A stretch of 39,354 nucleotides of DNA from Chitinispirillaceae bacterium (GCA_016930275.1 JAFGHA010000002.1:1-39354), one strand, 5' to 3'. Shown: positions 27,419 to 36,652, numbered from the stretch's first letter. A program made the numbers and translations. Notes: generated by a model from the sequence alone, not told the origin.

Positions 27419-28249
27419 ATGGCACGACCATCCGGACAGCAACGCTGGCATTTCGTACTCCCTTTTTTTTATGGAAAAAACCGGTATGTTACCGGACGGG
27501 GTGGAGCTCCTGTTGACCGGAAACTCTCATTTCTTGCACAAACAATCGCATCGATTGCCGATCGTTTCCCCAGTTCTGATATCATTGTTACCGTCTGTGA
27601 CGAAATCAGTGCGGAAAAGGCCGGAACCGTCAACCGAAACATCCGGCAACTTGCCTGCCCCCCGCTGGCTCTCCCCTATGCCACGGTTAAGTTCGCAGCG
27701 GAACAGCTGGTCGAGGAACTGCCTGCGGATGATATCATCGTATTCAACGAAGATGATCAGGTACTTACCATATCGGAAATCATCGTGGAAGATATCTGCC
27801 GATACGGAGATTCCCATTTCTTTTCACCACACCGGTGGGTTCGCGGGGAAGGTGGCCGACGAAACCGTCGTGCAGTCAGATACCGCCATAAATCGGTAAA
27901 GGGCACGATTGATAATCTCTATCCCGATCATCCGGGAACTCCCTGCAGACTTGGCTGCAGTTACCGGGTACACACGAATCGTCTCTCCGCATATGCCGCA
28001 TGCTGGGCGACACACGTCGCGACGCTTAAAACCATTGATTTTACTGAGTATGAAGCCAAACCGGAGCTCATATGCCTTGAAACCGCCAGTTATATCATTC
28101 TTGCGACCGGTATACCCGTTCTTAAAACCGACAGCGCAGTGGAATCCCCCGGGGTGTTTCTTGCGGAACATCTTTCGGGATACTGGTATTTCAAACGTCG
28201 GTTCTCCTTGAGTCGACTCATCCGTCATCTTCGAACACTCCGGTTCTGA
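27419..28249 (+). CDS. Uncharacterised GT-A-like protein (276 aa)
   Basis: I do not recognise the family with confidence. The start WHFVLPFFYG, then LAQTIASIADRFPSSDIIVTVCDE, and an acidic motif DDIIVFNEDDQVL about residue 105-115 resemble the N-terminal Rossmann part and DxD region of GT-A glycosyltransferases. The C-terminus has YEAKPELICLETASYIIL and a basic end. There is no signal peptide or membrane segment, so it is likely cytosolic. The start is uncertain: the ATG at 27419 has no clear Shine-Dalgarno. It is divergent from the receiver-HATPase gene. Confidence 0.65.
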   Translation: MARPSGQQRWHFVLPFFYGKNRYVTGRGGAPVDRKLSFLAQTIASIADRFPSSDIIVTVCDEISAEKAGTVNRNIRQLACPPLALPYATVKFAAEQLVEELPADDIIVFNEDDQVLTISEIIVEDICRYGDSHFFSPHRWVRGEGGRRNRRAVRYRHKSVKGTIDNLYPDHPGTPCRLGCSYRVHTNRLSAYAACWATHVATLKTIDFTEYEAKPELICLETASYIILATGIPVLKTDSAVESPGVFLAEHLSGYWYFKRRFSLSRLIRHLRTLRF

Positions 28250-28443
28250 CCTGCCGGGTATCCGACTTTCTCCACACTCCCCGCCACCAGCCACACAACA
28301 TTGCTCTCGCAAAAAAATTGATGAAATGATATACTATGTAATTGTTGACAGCACACCGGATAGAACGCAAAATTAAGCCTGAATCGGACGACTCAGGAAT
28401 ACTTGCCTCTGGTACCATCCGGAAACAAGGAACACCGGAAAAA

Positions 28444-29316
28444 ATGCCGACACTTGATACCCTGTTTATCATAATTGTTTCCGTAATGGCGGTATCGCTG
28501 ATTCTCGCTGTGGTTGATTGGATCTACCTGGCCTCGCTTGCGTCCAAATCATCGATTCTTGAGCGTGAAGTAGAGAAGAAGTCTCAGGAATTTGATGCTC
28601 TCAGAAAAGATCGCGCCGCCGGTAACAGTCACATTGAACATCAGGCTGCAGTTTTCGAATCACAGGAACCACTTGCCGATACCCCTCCCCCTGAAGATCC
28701 TGAAGAACAGACGATTCAGATTGTCCGTAATGTCCGGGGAAATTTCGAGCAGTCGTCGTCATATATCGATACAGCTCCCGATCAGGACGCGGACCAACCG
28801 CACATCGCCGCTCCGCCAGATACCAGTATCGGTACGCTTGAATACCAGACGGTACTTCCGCTTGAACATGATCATCACCTGGATGATCCCGGCAGCAACT
28901 CACAACAGTATACAGGGCCGTATCCCCCGGCGGAGGAACTGCCGCCCCCTCCCGAAACGGTGGCCATCAATTCCTTTCAGGGATACGGCAGTGGGGAAGA
29001 AAGCGGTCCGGTCCGGCCGGACACCGCTCCACAACGTTTACGACTCTATTCCGATGCCACCAAGGATGCTGATTTTCAACAGCTCTGGAAAAACATCAAT
29101 GAAATTCTGCAGAATCAGCCCGATGCCCTGATTACCGTCGACCTATCCGGAATAAATTTCATGTATGAAAAGGAAATGGAATATCTTGAAAAAATCAATT
29201 ATCTTCTAGCCGGTCAGGGCGGCACACTCACTTTCATTAATTGTGACGCCGAGCTTCTAGAATTGATCAATCAGCGGCCACAACTGCGGTCGCTGGTGCA
29301 CCAGAAAGCCGTATGA
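28444..29316 (+). CDS. Membrane-anchored protein with a degenerate C-terminal STAS domain
   Basis: From the ATG at 28444 (AAGGAA upstream) the protein has 290 residues. An N-terminal transmembrane helix (LFIIIVSVMAVSLILAVVDW) is followed by a short coiled coil (ILEREVEKKSQEFDALRKD), then ~130 residues of Pro/acidic low-complexity linker. The C-terminal ~85 residues have the STAS pattern: ALITVDLSGINFMYEKEMEYL and GGTLTFINCDAELLELI. At the phospho-site the usual Asp-Ser is replaced by Tyr-Glu, so it is probably not regulated by phosphorylation. A TTG at 28342 would add 34 residues. The stop overlaps the tsaD start (ATGA), so the two are co-translated. Confidence 0.75.
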   Translation: MPTLDTLFIIIVSVMAVSLILAVVDWIYLASLASKSSILEREVEKKSQEFDALRKDRAAGNSHIEHQAAVFESQEPLADTPPPEDPEEQTIQIVRNVRGNFEQSSSYIDTAPDQDADQPHIAAPPDTSIGTLEYQTVLPLEHDHHLDDPGSNSQQYTGPYPPAEELPPPPETVAINSFQGYGSGEESGPVRPDTAPQRLRLYSDATKDADFQQLWKNINEILQNQPDALITVDLSGINFMYEKEMEYLEKINYLLAGQGGTLTFINCDAELLELINQRPQLRSLVHQKAV

Positions 29317-30302
29317 TAACACTGGGTATTGAAAGCTCATGCGATGAAACATCAATTGCGCTTCTTGACAACGAAAAAATTCTCTTCAATACCATCTATT
29401 CGCAGATGGATCACAGCCGGTTCGGCGGCGTCGTACCGGAACTCGCTTCGCGGGCGCATCTAGAAAAAATTGATCGTCTCGCACAGTCATGCTTCGAGGA
29501 AACCGGACTCACCCCCCGGGATATCGATTGTATCGCGGTAACCGATGGTCCCGGACTGGCCGGAGCACTGCTGGTGGGAATCAGTTTCGCACTGGGACTA
29601 CGATCGGTCTGTAACTGTGCGATGACCGGTGTCAACCACCTCGAAGGACACATCTGTTCGGCGCTCCTCATGCATCCCGATATCGACACACCGTTTCTGG
29701 CACTGGTAGTTTCGGGCGGTCATACCGCACTCTACCGTGTCGACTCCTTTGATGCCATCACCTGTCTCGGTGAAACCGTGGACGATGCGGCCGGTGAAGC
29801 ATTCGACAAAGTCGGGAAAATGCTGGGGTTTCCCTACCCCGCCGGACGCCTGATCGAAGAAGAAGCGGCACGTTTTACCGGTGCGGAAAAGGAACTGCCT
29901 TCATTTACCATTGCAAAGTGCTCGCAGGGAGACCTTCACTTCAGTTTTTCGGGGCTTAAAACGGCGGTTAAATATCTGCTTCAGGGTAAATCTCCCGAAG
30001 AAACGCTTGCACTGCGCCCCGCACTCTGCCATGCTTTTCAGCGCACGATCGCCGCGAGTCTGGCAATTAATGCGAAAAAAGCGGCGGAGCGCACCGGTAT
30101 TTCCACGATCGTTTTCGTGGGCGGTGTCGCCTGTAACGGTTTTCTGCGTGAAACCCTGAAAAAGGAATTTCCGGGAACCGTTATCATACCCGAAAGAAAT
30201 CTCTGTACCGATAATGCGGCCATGATCGCTCTTGCAGGATACCTGCGTCACCAGCGCGGCAGACTGCAGGAACCGTCAATGAGCCCCTCACGCGGCTTGT
30301 AA
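29313..30302 (+). CDS. tsaD: tRNA N6-threonylcarbamoyladenosine synthase subunit TsaD
   Basis: TsaD transfers the threonylcarbamoyl group to A37 of ANN-reading tRNAs, together with TsaB and TsaE. The 329-residue protein has the family start ITLGIESSCDETS, VVPELASRAH, DGPGLAGALLVG, the metal-binding HLEGH, SGGHTAL, FDKVGKMLG, FSFSGLKTAV, GGVACNGFLR and CTDNAAMIA. Length is normal. It overlaps the upstream STAS-like gene by four bases. mtaB, whose product methylthiolates this same t6A, lies elsewhere in the window. Confidence 0.97.
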   Translation: MITLGIESSCDETSIALLDNEKILFNTIYSQMDHSRFGGVVPELASRAHLEKIDRLAQSCFEETGLTPRDIDCIAVTDGPGLAGALLVGISFALGLRSVCNCAMTGVNHLEGHICSALLMHPDIDTPFLALVVSGGHTALYRVDSFDAITCLGETVDDAAGEAFDKVGKMLGFPYPAGRLIEEEAARFTGAEKELPSFTIAKCSQGDLHFSFSGLKTAVKYLLQGKSPEETLALRPALCHAFQRTIAASLAINAKKAAERTGISTIVFVGGVACNGFLRETLKKEFPGTVIIPERNLCTDNAAMIALAGYLRHQRGRLQEPSMSPSRGL

Positions 30303-30318
30303 CAGGAGTATCGCCTCT

Positions 30319-30468
30319 ATGTTTTTCTTTATCCTATCGGTATTATCGGCGCTCATTGCAGCATTTCTTCTTCTGGTGGCACTGCAGCTGCTTCGTATGG
30401 AGCGAATCATCAGTGAATGTACGGATATCGCCGACGTCAAGGTGAAGAAACTTTACGGAAAAAAATAA
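30319..30468 (+). CDS. 49-residue single-pass membrane protein downstream of tsaD
   Basis: An ATG with CAGGAG upstream opens a 49-codon frame: MFFFILSVLSALIAAFLLL is a transmembrane helix, followed by a charged cytoplasmic tail ending KVKKLYGKK. It begins 16 nt after the tsaD stop and is probably the last gene of that operon. Not recognised. Confidence 0.6.
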   Translation: MFFFILSVLSALIAAFLLLVALQLLRMERIISECTDIADVKVKKLYGKK

Positions 30469-30497
30469 GGAACTCTTTTCTCAGGATTTCAGAAAGC

Positions 30498-30521
30498 CGG
30501 TACCGGCATGCCCGGTTACCG
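30498..30521. other. Hairpin between convergent genes
   Basis: CGGTACCGG and CCGGTTACCG form a nine-pair stem with one bulge and a five-nt loop. There is no T run, so an intrinsic terminator is not supported. Confidence 0.35.
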
Positions 30522-30538
30522 CGCGAAGCCTACCGGTA

Positions 30539-31597
30539 TCAGATTATTGAATACTGTTTCAGATACGAATACATCACTTCGAGCGTGACCTTCATGACAC
30601 AGATGATCGGAATGACGATCAGCATTCCCACCACGCCACCGAGTATCCCCCCGACGGTAACGCCGATAATCACCACCAGCGGATGCAGATTGACACTTTT
30701 ACCGACCGCGATCGGGTAAATGAACGTTCCCTCGAGAAACTGCACCATTACAAATACGACGATAATCTTGATCAGACCGATGGTACTGAACCCTGCCGGA
30801 CTGACCAGCAGCACGATCAGTGCGGGAATGAAGCCGATGACCGGACCGAGATACGGAATGAGATTACCAAGCCCGGCAATAATACCGATCACCAGAAAAT
30901 AGGGCAACCCTGCGATGGCAAGTCCCACCGAGGTCATGACCCCTACGGAAAGTGCATCGATCAGTTGACCACGGATAAATGCCTGAACCGCACCCATTAC
31001 TTTGTCGGAAAGCAGTATAAACATTTCAAAATACCGGTTCGGAGTAAGTTGCAATAGTGCTTTCTGGATCAGGTGACCATCGGCAAGGTAAAAAAAGGTA
31101 ATCACCGGTACCAGCGCCGCAACGGAAAGGACCGCAGCCGCCCCCGAAGCGTACCGGGGTATGGCATTGATTATCTTGCTGTTCGTCGTACCCAGCCAGT
31201 CATGCACCAGCGCATAGAGATCCGGCACTTTCGCACCGGGAAACTTGAGAATGATGAGTTCCCTGATTTTCAACAGGGCGCTTTCAAGCATTTTTTCGTA
31301 CATCGGCATATCCGCCGCGAAATTGCGGGCTTCCTTGACAAGCAAAGGAACGACAATGACCATCACGCCGCCGAACACCGCCAGAATGGCAATATAGAGC
31401 GTAACAATCGCGGTTAATCGTTTAAACCCTCTTGTTTCAAGGAAATTGACGGCAGGAGCAAGCATGAATTTGAGAAGCAATGCCGCGATGAGGGGAAAAA
31501 AAAGTAACTTGATCGAGTAAAGCACGACGACGGTTACCACGGCGACAAGCACGTAGAACCCGAACCGAATTACCTGATTGGCCACGCCGCGCTGCAT
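30539..31597 (-). CDS. AI-2E / PerM family membrane permease
   Basis: This 352-residue protein belongs to PF01594. It has hydrophobic helices at the N-terminus (VLVAVVTVVVLYSIKLLFFPL), a central soluble part with the DKVMGAVQAFIRGQLIDAL segment typical of the family, and later helices (GLGNLIPYLGPVIGFIPAL, VMVQFLEGTFIYP, NLHPLVVIIGVTVGGILGG). Family members export varied small solutes or act as Na+/H+ antiporters; the substrate is not predictable. The ATG is three nt after the cNMP-gene stop, whose end GAGGGG supplies its ribosome site. Confidence 0.92.
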   Translation of the reverse strand: MQRGVANQVIRFGFYVLVAVVTVVVLYSIKLLFFPLIAALLLKFMLAPAVNFLETRGFKRLTAIVTLYIAILAVFGGVMVIVVPLLVKEARNFAADMPMYEKMLESALLKIRELIILKFPGAKVPDLYALVHDWLGTTNSKIINAIPRYASGAAAVLSVAALVPVITFFYLADGHLIQKALLQLTPNRYFEMFILLSDKVMGAVQAFIRGQLIDALSVGVMTSVGLAIAGLPYFLVIGIIAGLGNLIPYLGPVIGFIPALIVLLVSPAGFSTIGLIKIIVVFVMVQFLEGTFIYPIAVGKSVNLHPLVVIIGVTVGGILGGVVGMLIVIPIICVMKVTLEVMYSYLKQYSII

Positions 31598-31600
31598 TTC

Positions 31601-32134
31601 TTACCCCTCTTCGTGCTCTTTACACCGGTTGAGTTGCGCCTGTACCTGTTCCAGATTCTCATTGGCTTTCACCAGACGTCTGCTCACGAGTTTCGACAGA
31701 TTGAGAATTATCTTCACACCGAGACGCTGGTTCCGTTCAAGCAGATGCTCAAGATCCGGCTTGGAAAATCCGTAGAGAATCGACTGGGATAAAGCACAGG
31801 CGGAAGCACTCCGGGGAATTTCATCGAGCAGAGCGAGTTCACCGAAAAAACTCCGTTCCGGAATCACTGCAAGCTGCAACTCTTGGTCACCTTCAATTTT
31901 CTTGCGTATGGAAATTTCACCTTTTTTTATGATGTAGAGTCCGGCCCCCGGCTCACCCTCGTTGAAGACCACTTCCCCCGGGCCGTAGTGTCGCTCATGA
32001 AGCACACGTTCAATTTGTACCAGTTCCCCTGTAGACAACGAATCGAACACCGGCAATTCTTTCATCAGTTCGATATTGGCCATTTTCTCCTGGGGCGGTC
32101 TGAAAAAATAGGACCAGATCGGATTATCCATCAT
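31601..32134 (-). CDS. Cyclic-nucleotide-binding (CRP-like sensor) domain protein without DNA-binding domain
   Basis: The 177 residues contain one cNMP-binding domain: FNEGEPGAGLYIIKKGEISI, and the phosphate-binding cassette FFGELALLDEIPRSASA with the key Glu and Arg. A helical tail (KIILNLSKLVSRRLVKANEN) follows. There is no helix-turn-helix, so it is not a transcription factor of the CRP type; it probably regulates a partner protein. It is immediately upstream of, and nearly touching, the permease gene, suggesting a functional link. AGAGG precedes the start, which may be the ATG at 32134 or the next one. Confidence 0.85.
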   Translation of the reverse strand: MMDNPIWSYFFRPPQEKMANIELMKELPVFDSLSTGELVQIERVLHERHYGPGEVVFNEGEPGAGLYIIKKGEISIRKKIEGDQELQLAVIPERSFFGELALLDEIPRSASACALSQSILYGFSKPDLEHLLERNQRLGVKIILNLSKLVSRRLVKANENLEQVQAQLNRCKEHEEG

Positions 32135-32292
32135 TTACCTCTGTTTCAACGGAAAACAATACCTTCAATTTCCGGATTCTCGGCAATTACAGTCACTGGC
32201 ATAGATGGTTGAACCTGCAGCACGACAGTATTCCACTGCCGGAAACGTCTTTCCCGGAAATGGGTGAAAACCGGTGTAAACTATACCATACA

Positions 32293-33219
32293 TCAACCGT
32301 TTTGTATACTGTTTTCCGAGAGATCTCCGAACATCGCCTCGATATATAACCGGGCATTGAAATCCTGCAGATCTTCGATACCTTCACCAACACCGATCTT
32401 CTTGACCGGAATCCCGAAGGTTTTTGTCAGCGCCAATGCGACACCACCTTTGGCGGTACCGTCCAGCTTGGTGATCACGAGTCCGGTAATTCCCAGAACA
32501 TCATTGAATGCGGCAACCTGCTTCATCGCGTTCTGCCCGGTTGTCGCATCCACCACCAGAAGGATTTCATTGGGAGCATGCGGCGTATTGCGTTTTATGA
32601 CACGAAGAATTTTTTCCATCTCGTGCATCAGATTTACTTTATTATGCAGGCGCCCCGCGGTATCCAGGATAAGGATATCGGTATTCCGTGCCTTTGCTGC
32701 CTCCATCGCATCAAACGCCACCGAAGCGGGATCGGCACCCTCATGCTGGGAAACAAACGCGGAATCGGTCCGCTGTGCCCATATCCGTAATTGCTCAATC
32801 GCCCCGGCACGAAACGTATCGACAGCTCCGAGCATAACCGTTTTGCCGCTTTGATGCAGTTCATTGGCCAGTTTACCGATCGTCGTCGTTTTTCCGACTC
32901 CGTTTACTCCCACCACCAGCACTACCCACGGTTTGGGTGGAAAATCATCCGGTAAACGCTGAATATCAAGTTGCTCAATCAGCATTGTCTTCATGGCCTC
33001 GTACGCACCGTCAACCGAAGAGATTTTATCCTGCCTGATCCGCTGCCGTAAATCCTCAAGAATTTCTCCCGATAGTTCAACACCGATATCAGCTGAAATC
33101 AGGGCATCTTCAAGTGCCTCGAAAAACGCTTCGTTGAACTGTTCTTCCCCCCCGAGAATCGAGGTGATCTGGGTACGGGTTTTACTTAATCCTTCCTTCA
33201 ATCGTGCCAACAAATTCAT
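32293..33219 (-). CDS. ftsY: Signal recognition particle receptor FtsY
   Basis: FtsY is the SRP receptor GTPase that delivers ribosomes to the translocon. The 308-residue protein has an N-domain (TRTQITSILGG, LEDALISADIGV) and a G-domain with GVNGVGKTTTIGKLA, DTFRAGAIEQL, DTAGRLHNK, TKLDGTAKGGVAL and the closing GEGIEDLQDF. It lacks the long acidic A-domain of E. coli FtsY, as in many bacteria. A 266-nt intergenic region with three hairpins lies upstream. Confidence 0.97.
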   Translation of the reverse strand: MNLLARLKEGLSKTRTQITSILGGEEQFNEAFFEALEDALISADIGVELSGEILEDLRQRIRQDKISSVDGAYEAMKTMLIEQLDIQRLPDDFPPKPWVVLVVGVNGVGKTTTIGKLANELHQSGKTVMLGAVDTFRAGAIEQLRIWAQRTDSAFVSQHEGADPASVAFDAMEAAKARNTDILILDTAGRLHNKVNLMHEMEKILRVIKRNTPHAPNEILLVVDATTGQNAMKQVAAFNDVLGITGLVITKLDGTAKGGVALALTKTFGIPVKKIGVGEGIEDLQDFNARLYIEAMFGDLSENSIQNG

Positions 33220-33485
33220 AACTACATTTCCACATCTGTTTGAATGTTATCTCCTCAGGACGATAATCTCCGCAGGGAACCGCTACCACCCGAACGTCTC
33301 CCGCTGGAGACACCGTTCGGGTATTCCGGTGTGCCGCCATACAGGTATGGTACGTCTCAATGATGATACGGTATCATCCGTTTGAGGATATAGTGAGTTG
33401 TCAGTATCTCATTTCATGCGCTACGCGCGCTGCCGGTGCATACGCCGGTCATTTTCAGGTGTCGGTATGCAGACGGTACCGTTGT
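33220..33485. other. Intergenic region with three consecutive hairpins upstream of ftsY
   Basis: Hairpin 1 (33288-33322): ACCCGAACG/CGTTCGGGT outside TCTCC/GGAGA. Hairpin 2 (about 33356-33386): CTCAA/TTGAG outside GATGATA/TATCATC. Hairpin 3 (about 33436-33470): TGCATA/TATGCA outside CCG/CGG. None has an adjacent T run. I see no gene. Confidence 0.5.
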
Positions 33486-34334
33486 TCAGTCCAGAATTTC
33501 AAGTAACGACGAAATCTGGTCTCTTTTTCCAAGAATATCCTCGGCAATCACCCGTAAACGTTCTACCGGAAGCTGTACCTCCGCCAGGGCCGCATCGTCG
33601 AGTGCCGGTATTTTCTCATCGGGGAACAGTGCGAACCCGAGCAGATGCGCCATGACATCGGCAATATGAATTACGGATACCAGTCGATGCAATTCCGGAA
33701 AACAGGCGGCGGTGTGATGTCCCCGTATGCACGCCGTCAGTTCAGGAGGAAATTTCCAGCGCTCCGCGAGCATTTCACCGAGTAGTGTGTGTGAAAGTTC
33801 CTCTCCTTCGGCCCGGTAATACGGAATCGAGCGCCGACGGCACTTTTTGTAAATTTCAGCGACTCCCTCGGGATCGATAATGGCCGCCAGCAGTTTGCCG
33901 ATATCGTGAAGCAGTGCGCCCGAAAAAAGTTCATGCTCATCGGGTGCATCGTACCGCTGCAGATGACGAGCTATCGATTCGGCGATGAAAGCGACGGTGA
34001 CCGCATGCCGCCGGAACCGGTCGATGGAAAACGGAAGTGCGGCGATATCTTTAACGGGAGCCAGCAATTCCGCCGTCAGCACCAGAGAATGAATTCTCTT
34101 GATTCCCAAAAGTACAACTGCATTCGGTAGCGATGACACCGTTCTCGGAATACCGATAAACGCTGAATTCGCCAGCCGCAGGACCTTTCCCGACAAAGCC
34201 GGATCGAGTTTGAGTACTGCGGCGACATCAGCCGCGGACGTGTCCGGGTTGGTCACGACCGCGGTAATGCGATGCACCACCGACGACGGCACCGGCAGCC
34301 GTTCCATTGCCCGTGTAACGAATTTCTGATTCAT
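33486..34334 (-). CDS. HDOD-domain signalling protein (second of a tandem pair)
   Basis: From the ATG at 34334 (MNQKFVTRAMERL) the protein has 282 residues and is one HDOD domain: LPVPSSVVHRITAVV, DPALSGKVLRLANSAF, GIKRIHSLVLTAELL, and ALLHDIGKLLAA with the HD pair. It is paralogous to the next upstream gene. HDOD proteins act in signalling, often with c-di-GMP or motility circuits; no catalytic role is established. The frame is open back to a GTG at 34427, but the family start fits the downstream ATG, preceded by a modest GGA. Confidence 0.87.
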   Translation of the reverse strand: MNQKFVTRAMERLPVPSSVVHRITAVVTNPDTSAADVAAVLKLDPALSGKVLRLANSAFIGIPRTVSSLPNAVVLLGIKRIHSLVLTAELLAPVKDIAALPFSIDRFRRHAVTVAFIAESIARHLQRYDAPDEHELFSGALLHDIGKLLAAIIDPEGVAEIYKKCRRRSIPYYRAEGEELSHTLLGEMLAERWKFPPELTACIRGHHTAACFPELHRLVSVIHIADVMAHLLGFALFPDEKIPALDDAALAEVQLPVERLRVIAEDILGKRDQISSLLEILD

Positions 34335-34426
34335 TTCACACATTCCAAACGGAGGTATCTGTCGTAATTGCCGGAAGTGAAGATGCTTACGGTGTATCGG
34401 CGCGGCAGAACCGGCAGACGAACACA

Positions 34427-35317
34427 CTATTTGATAATGTCAATAAATTCACCCGATTTTTCGATACTGTCTGAAAGCAGGGTCAAAATATGTTCCCGGT
34501 CATTTTCCCCGAAGCGCAGAACGGAACTCCCCTGGTCCCATTCGGGCGGGGTGATTTCACCGTCCCACAGGCCCAGACCCGCCTGATGAGTCAGCACATC
34601 GGCAATATGAACCGTGGTTACGAGATCAAGAAGATTATCCGCATTTTTCGGTTCATGATGAAATACGAGCGCGTATTCCAGGTCGAGCGGCAATGCCCAT
34701 TTGTCGGCCAGTATCCGGCCTATATCCGAATGACCGATACCGAGCATTCTCCGCTCAACTTCGAGCAGCGGCAGATTATTCGAACGCGCGAACGCACACA
34801 CTTCCTGATAATCATCACCCGCGAATTCGCTGAAAATCAACTTGCCGATATCGTGGAGAATGCCGGCACAGAACGCGCTTTCCGGATCCATCATCCGGAC
34901 ATTGATAAATTGACGGACAATTGTTTTCGCCGCGAGTGCGCATACAATCGAATGCTTCCAGAACCGGTCCTTGTCGAAAGCCGGTTTTTTGCTTCCCGAA
35001 AACATTTTCATTACCGATGCGCTCAGGACAAGCGAACGTATGGTGTTGAAACCGAGTATTACCACCGCACTTGATACCGAGGATATACTCCGCGGAATAC
35101 CGTAGAATGCACTGTTGGCAAGCCGCAGCATTTTCGTCGTGAGTGCCGGATCCTTCTGAATCAGTTTCGCCGCGTCGTCGGCGGACGTATCGGGTGAATT
35201 GACCACCTGAATCAGACGTGATACGATTGAAGGCAGTGAGGGCAGATTATCAATCTGCTCGATAAATCGGCGGTACCGTTCATTCTTAGTCGAACCGTTT
35301 ATACTGGAATCACTCAT
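34427..35317 (-). CDS. HDOD-domain signalling protein (first of a tandem pair)
   Basis: The 296 residues form one HDOD domain: LPSLPSIVSRLIQVVNSP, DPALTTKMLRLANSAFYGIP, GFNTIRSLVLSASV, GILHDIGKLIF, LGIGHSDIGRILADKW. The ATG (35317) follows directly after the mtaB stop, with AAGGTGG five nt upstream inside the mtaB end, so translation is coupled. The two HDOD genes share motifs throughout and probably arose by tandem duplication. Confidence 0.9.
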   Translation of the reverse strand: MSDSSINGSTKNERYRRFIEQIDNLPSLPSIVSRLIQVVNSPDTSADDAAKLIQKDPALTTKMLRLANSAFYGIPRSISSVSSAVVILGFNTIRSLVLSASVMKMFSGSKKPAFDKDRFWKHSIVCALAAKTIVRQFINVRMMDPESAFCAGILHDIGKLIFSEFAGDDYQEVCAFARSNNLPLLEVERRMLGIGHSDIGRILADKWALPLDLEYALVFHHEPKNADNLLDLVTTVHIADVLTHQAGLGLWDGEITPPEWDQGSSVLRFGENDREHILTLLSDSIEKSGEFIDIIK

Positions 35318-36652
35318 TCAAGCCACCTTGCGGAGAACTGGTTGTGCCGGACAATAACGTCCATGTAACGATGCACCCCGGACGAGCACTTCCATCCACG
35401 AGTTACAGGGTACATTCCCGCCGGGCAGTTCAACGTGCAGATAATTCGACGTTACTCCCCTGACCGGGAATACAGATTCTACAATGATTCGCTGCGGAAC
35501 AGGTCCAACTTTTTTAATAAAGTTCGTTCGGCTCTGACGGACGATTTCGCGCAGACGATCGCTTCGCGCTGTTTTTTCGGATTCGGAAACGGTCTCCGTG
35601 AGCAATGCAGCCGGAGTCCCGGGCCGGGAAGAAAAGCGGAATACATGGGCATACGATAGTTCCAGCGCGGTACATGCACGGCAGGTCTCATCGAACCGTT
35701 CAGGGGTTTCACCGGGAAAACCGACGATCAGATCCGCACCGATTCCGGCAAGCGGATACTGTTTTCTGAATACGGCAAGCCGTTCGATGCAGGCAATTGT
35801 CGGGTCGACCGGACGCCGCATCGCCCCGAGAACCTCCGGTGAGCAGTTCTGCAGACTGACATGAACGTGACTGCACACTTTTTTCGAAGCGCCGATATAC
35901 CCTAGAAGTTCATCGGTGCAGTCTCGCGGATCGAGGGAACTCAGTCGGATGCGGAAATCGCCCTCAATCAGAAGCAGTCGGTCAAGCAGTTCCGGCAGAC
36001 CGCCCTCCGCCTGATGGGTGAATTGCCCGATATGCGTTCCGGTCAGCACGATCTCCTTGTATCCGGTTGAAACCGCCTTCCGGCAGACCGCCGTCACCGT
36101 CTCGACGGATGCACTGCGCGACGGACCGCGAAGCCTCGGAACGATACAATAGCTGCAGTGAAAATCACATCCTTCCTGAATTTTAACCGAAAAACGGGTT
36201 CGATGTTTTCCGGGAGCATCGGGGGGAATCATGACAGTGGAAATTTCCAGAAGTTCTTTTGACTTATCGGAAAATGCACCGGTATGGATTCCTCCGGATG
36301 TCGTGCGAAGCAGATGTTGTATAGCACCTTTCAGGCGGTTGCCGACCACCCAGGAAACACCTTGCATATTCAGGAGTTCGTCGGGATCCTGCTGTGCCAG
36401 GCAACCGGTCACGCAGATTTTCGCCTGTGGGGCGGCTGCATTGAGTTTTTTAAGGAAACGACGGGTCCTGGACTCGGTTGCCGCCGTTACGGAGCAGGTG
36501 TTCACGATAATGATATCCGCATCTTCCGTTGCATCAACTATCCGGTATCCTTCTTCAAACAGTGCTGCCGATAAGGCTTCCATCTCCTCCTGATTGGTTC
36601 TGCATCCGATGGAACGAATGGTAATGGTTGCTGCCTTTACCGGTTCAGCCAT
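35318..36652 (-). CDS. mtaB: tRNA t6A37 methylthiotransferase MtaB
   Basis: This radical-SAM enzyme converts t6A37 to ms2t6A37. The three N-terminal cluster cysteines lie in SIGCRTNQEE, VNTCSVTAATESR and VTGCLAQ; the radical-SAM motif is EGCDFHCSYCIVP, followed by RGPSRS, GTHIGQF, VSLQNCSPEVLGAMRR and DLIVGFPGET. The C-terminal part has the TRAM-like end. The frame is open to 36778, but the ATG at 36652 gives the normal start (MAEPVKAATITIRSIGCRTN in pieces) and 444 residues. It overlaps the STAS gene by eight bases (ATGGCTGA). Assigned to MtaB rather than MiaB from the spacing and motif style. Confidence 0.9.
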   Translation of the reverse strand: MAEPVKAATITIRSIGCRTNQEEMEALSAALFEEGYRIVDATEDADIIIVNTCSVTAATESRTRRFLKKLNAAAPQAKICVTGCLAQQDPDELLNMQGVSWVVGNRLKGAIQHLLRTTSGGIHTGAFSDKSKELLEISTVMIPPDAPGKHRTRFSVKIQEGCDFHCSYCIVPRLRGPSRSASVETVTAVCRKAVSTGYKEIVLTGTHIGQFTHQAEGGLPELLDRLLLIEGDFRIRLSSLDPRDCTDELLGYIGASKKVCSHVHVSLQNCSPEVLGAMRRPVDPTIACIERLAVFRKQYPLAGIGADLIVGFPGETPERFDETCRACTALELSYAHVFRFSSRPGTPAALLTETVSESEKTARSDRLREIVRQSRTNFIKKVGPVPQRIIVESVFPVRGVTSNYLHVELPGGNVPCNSWMEVLVRGASLHGRYCPAQPVLRKVA

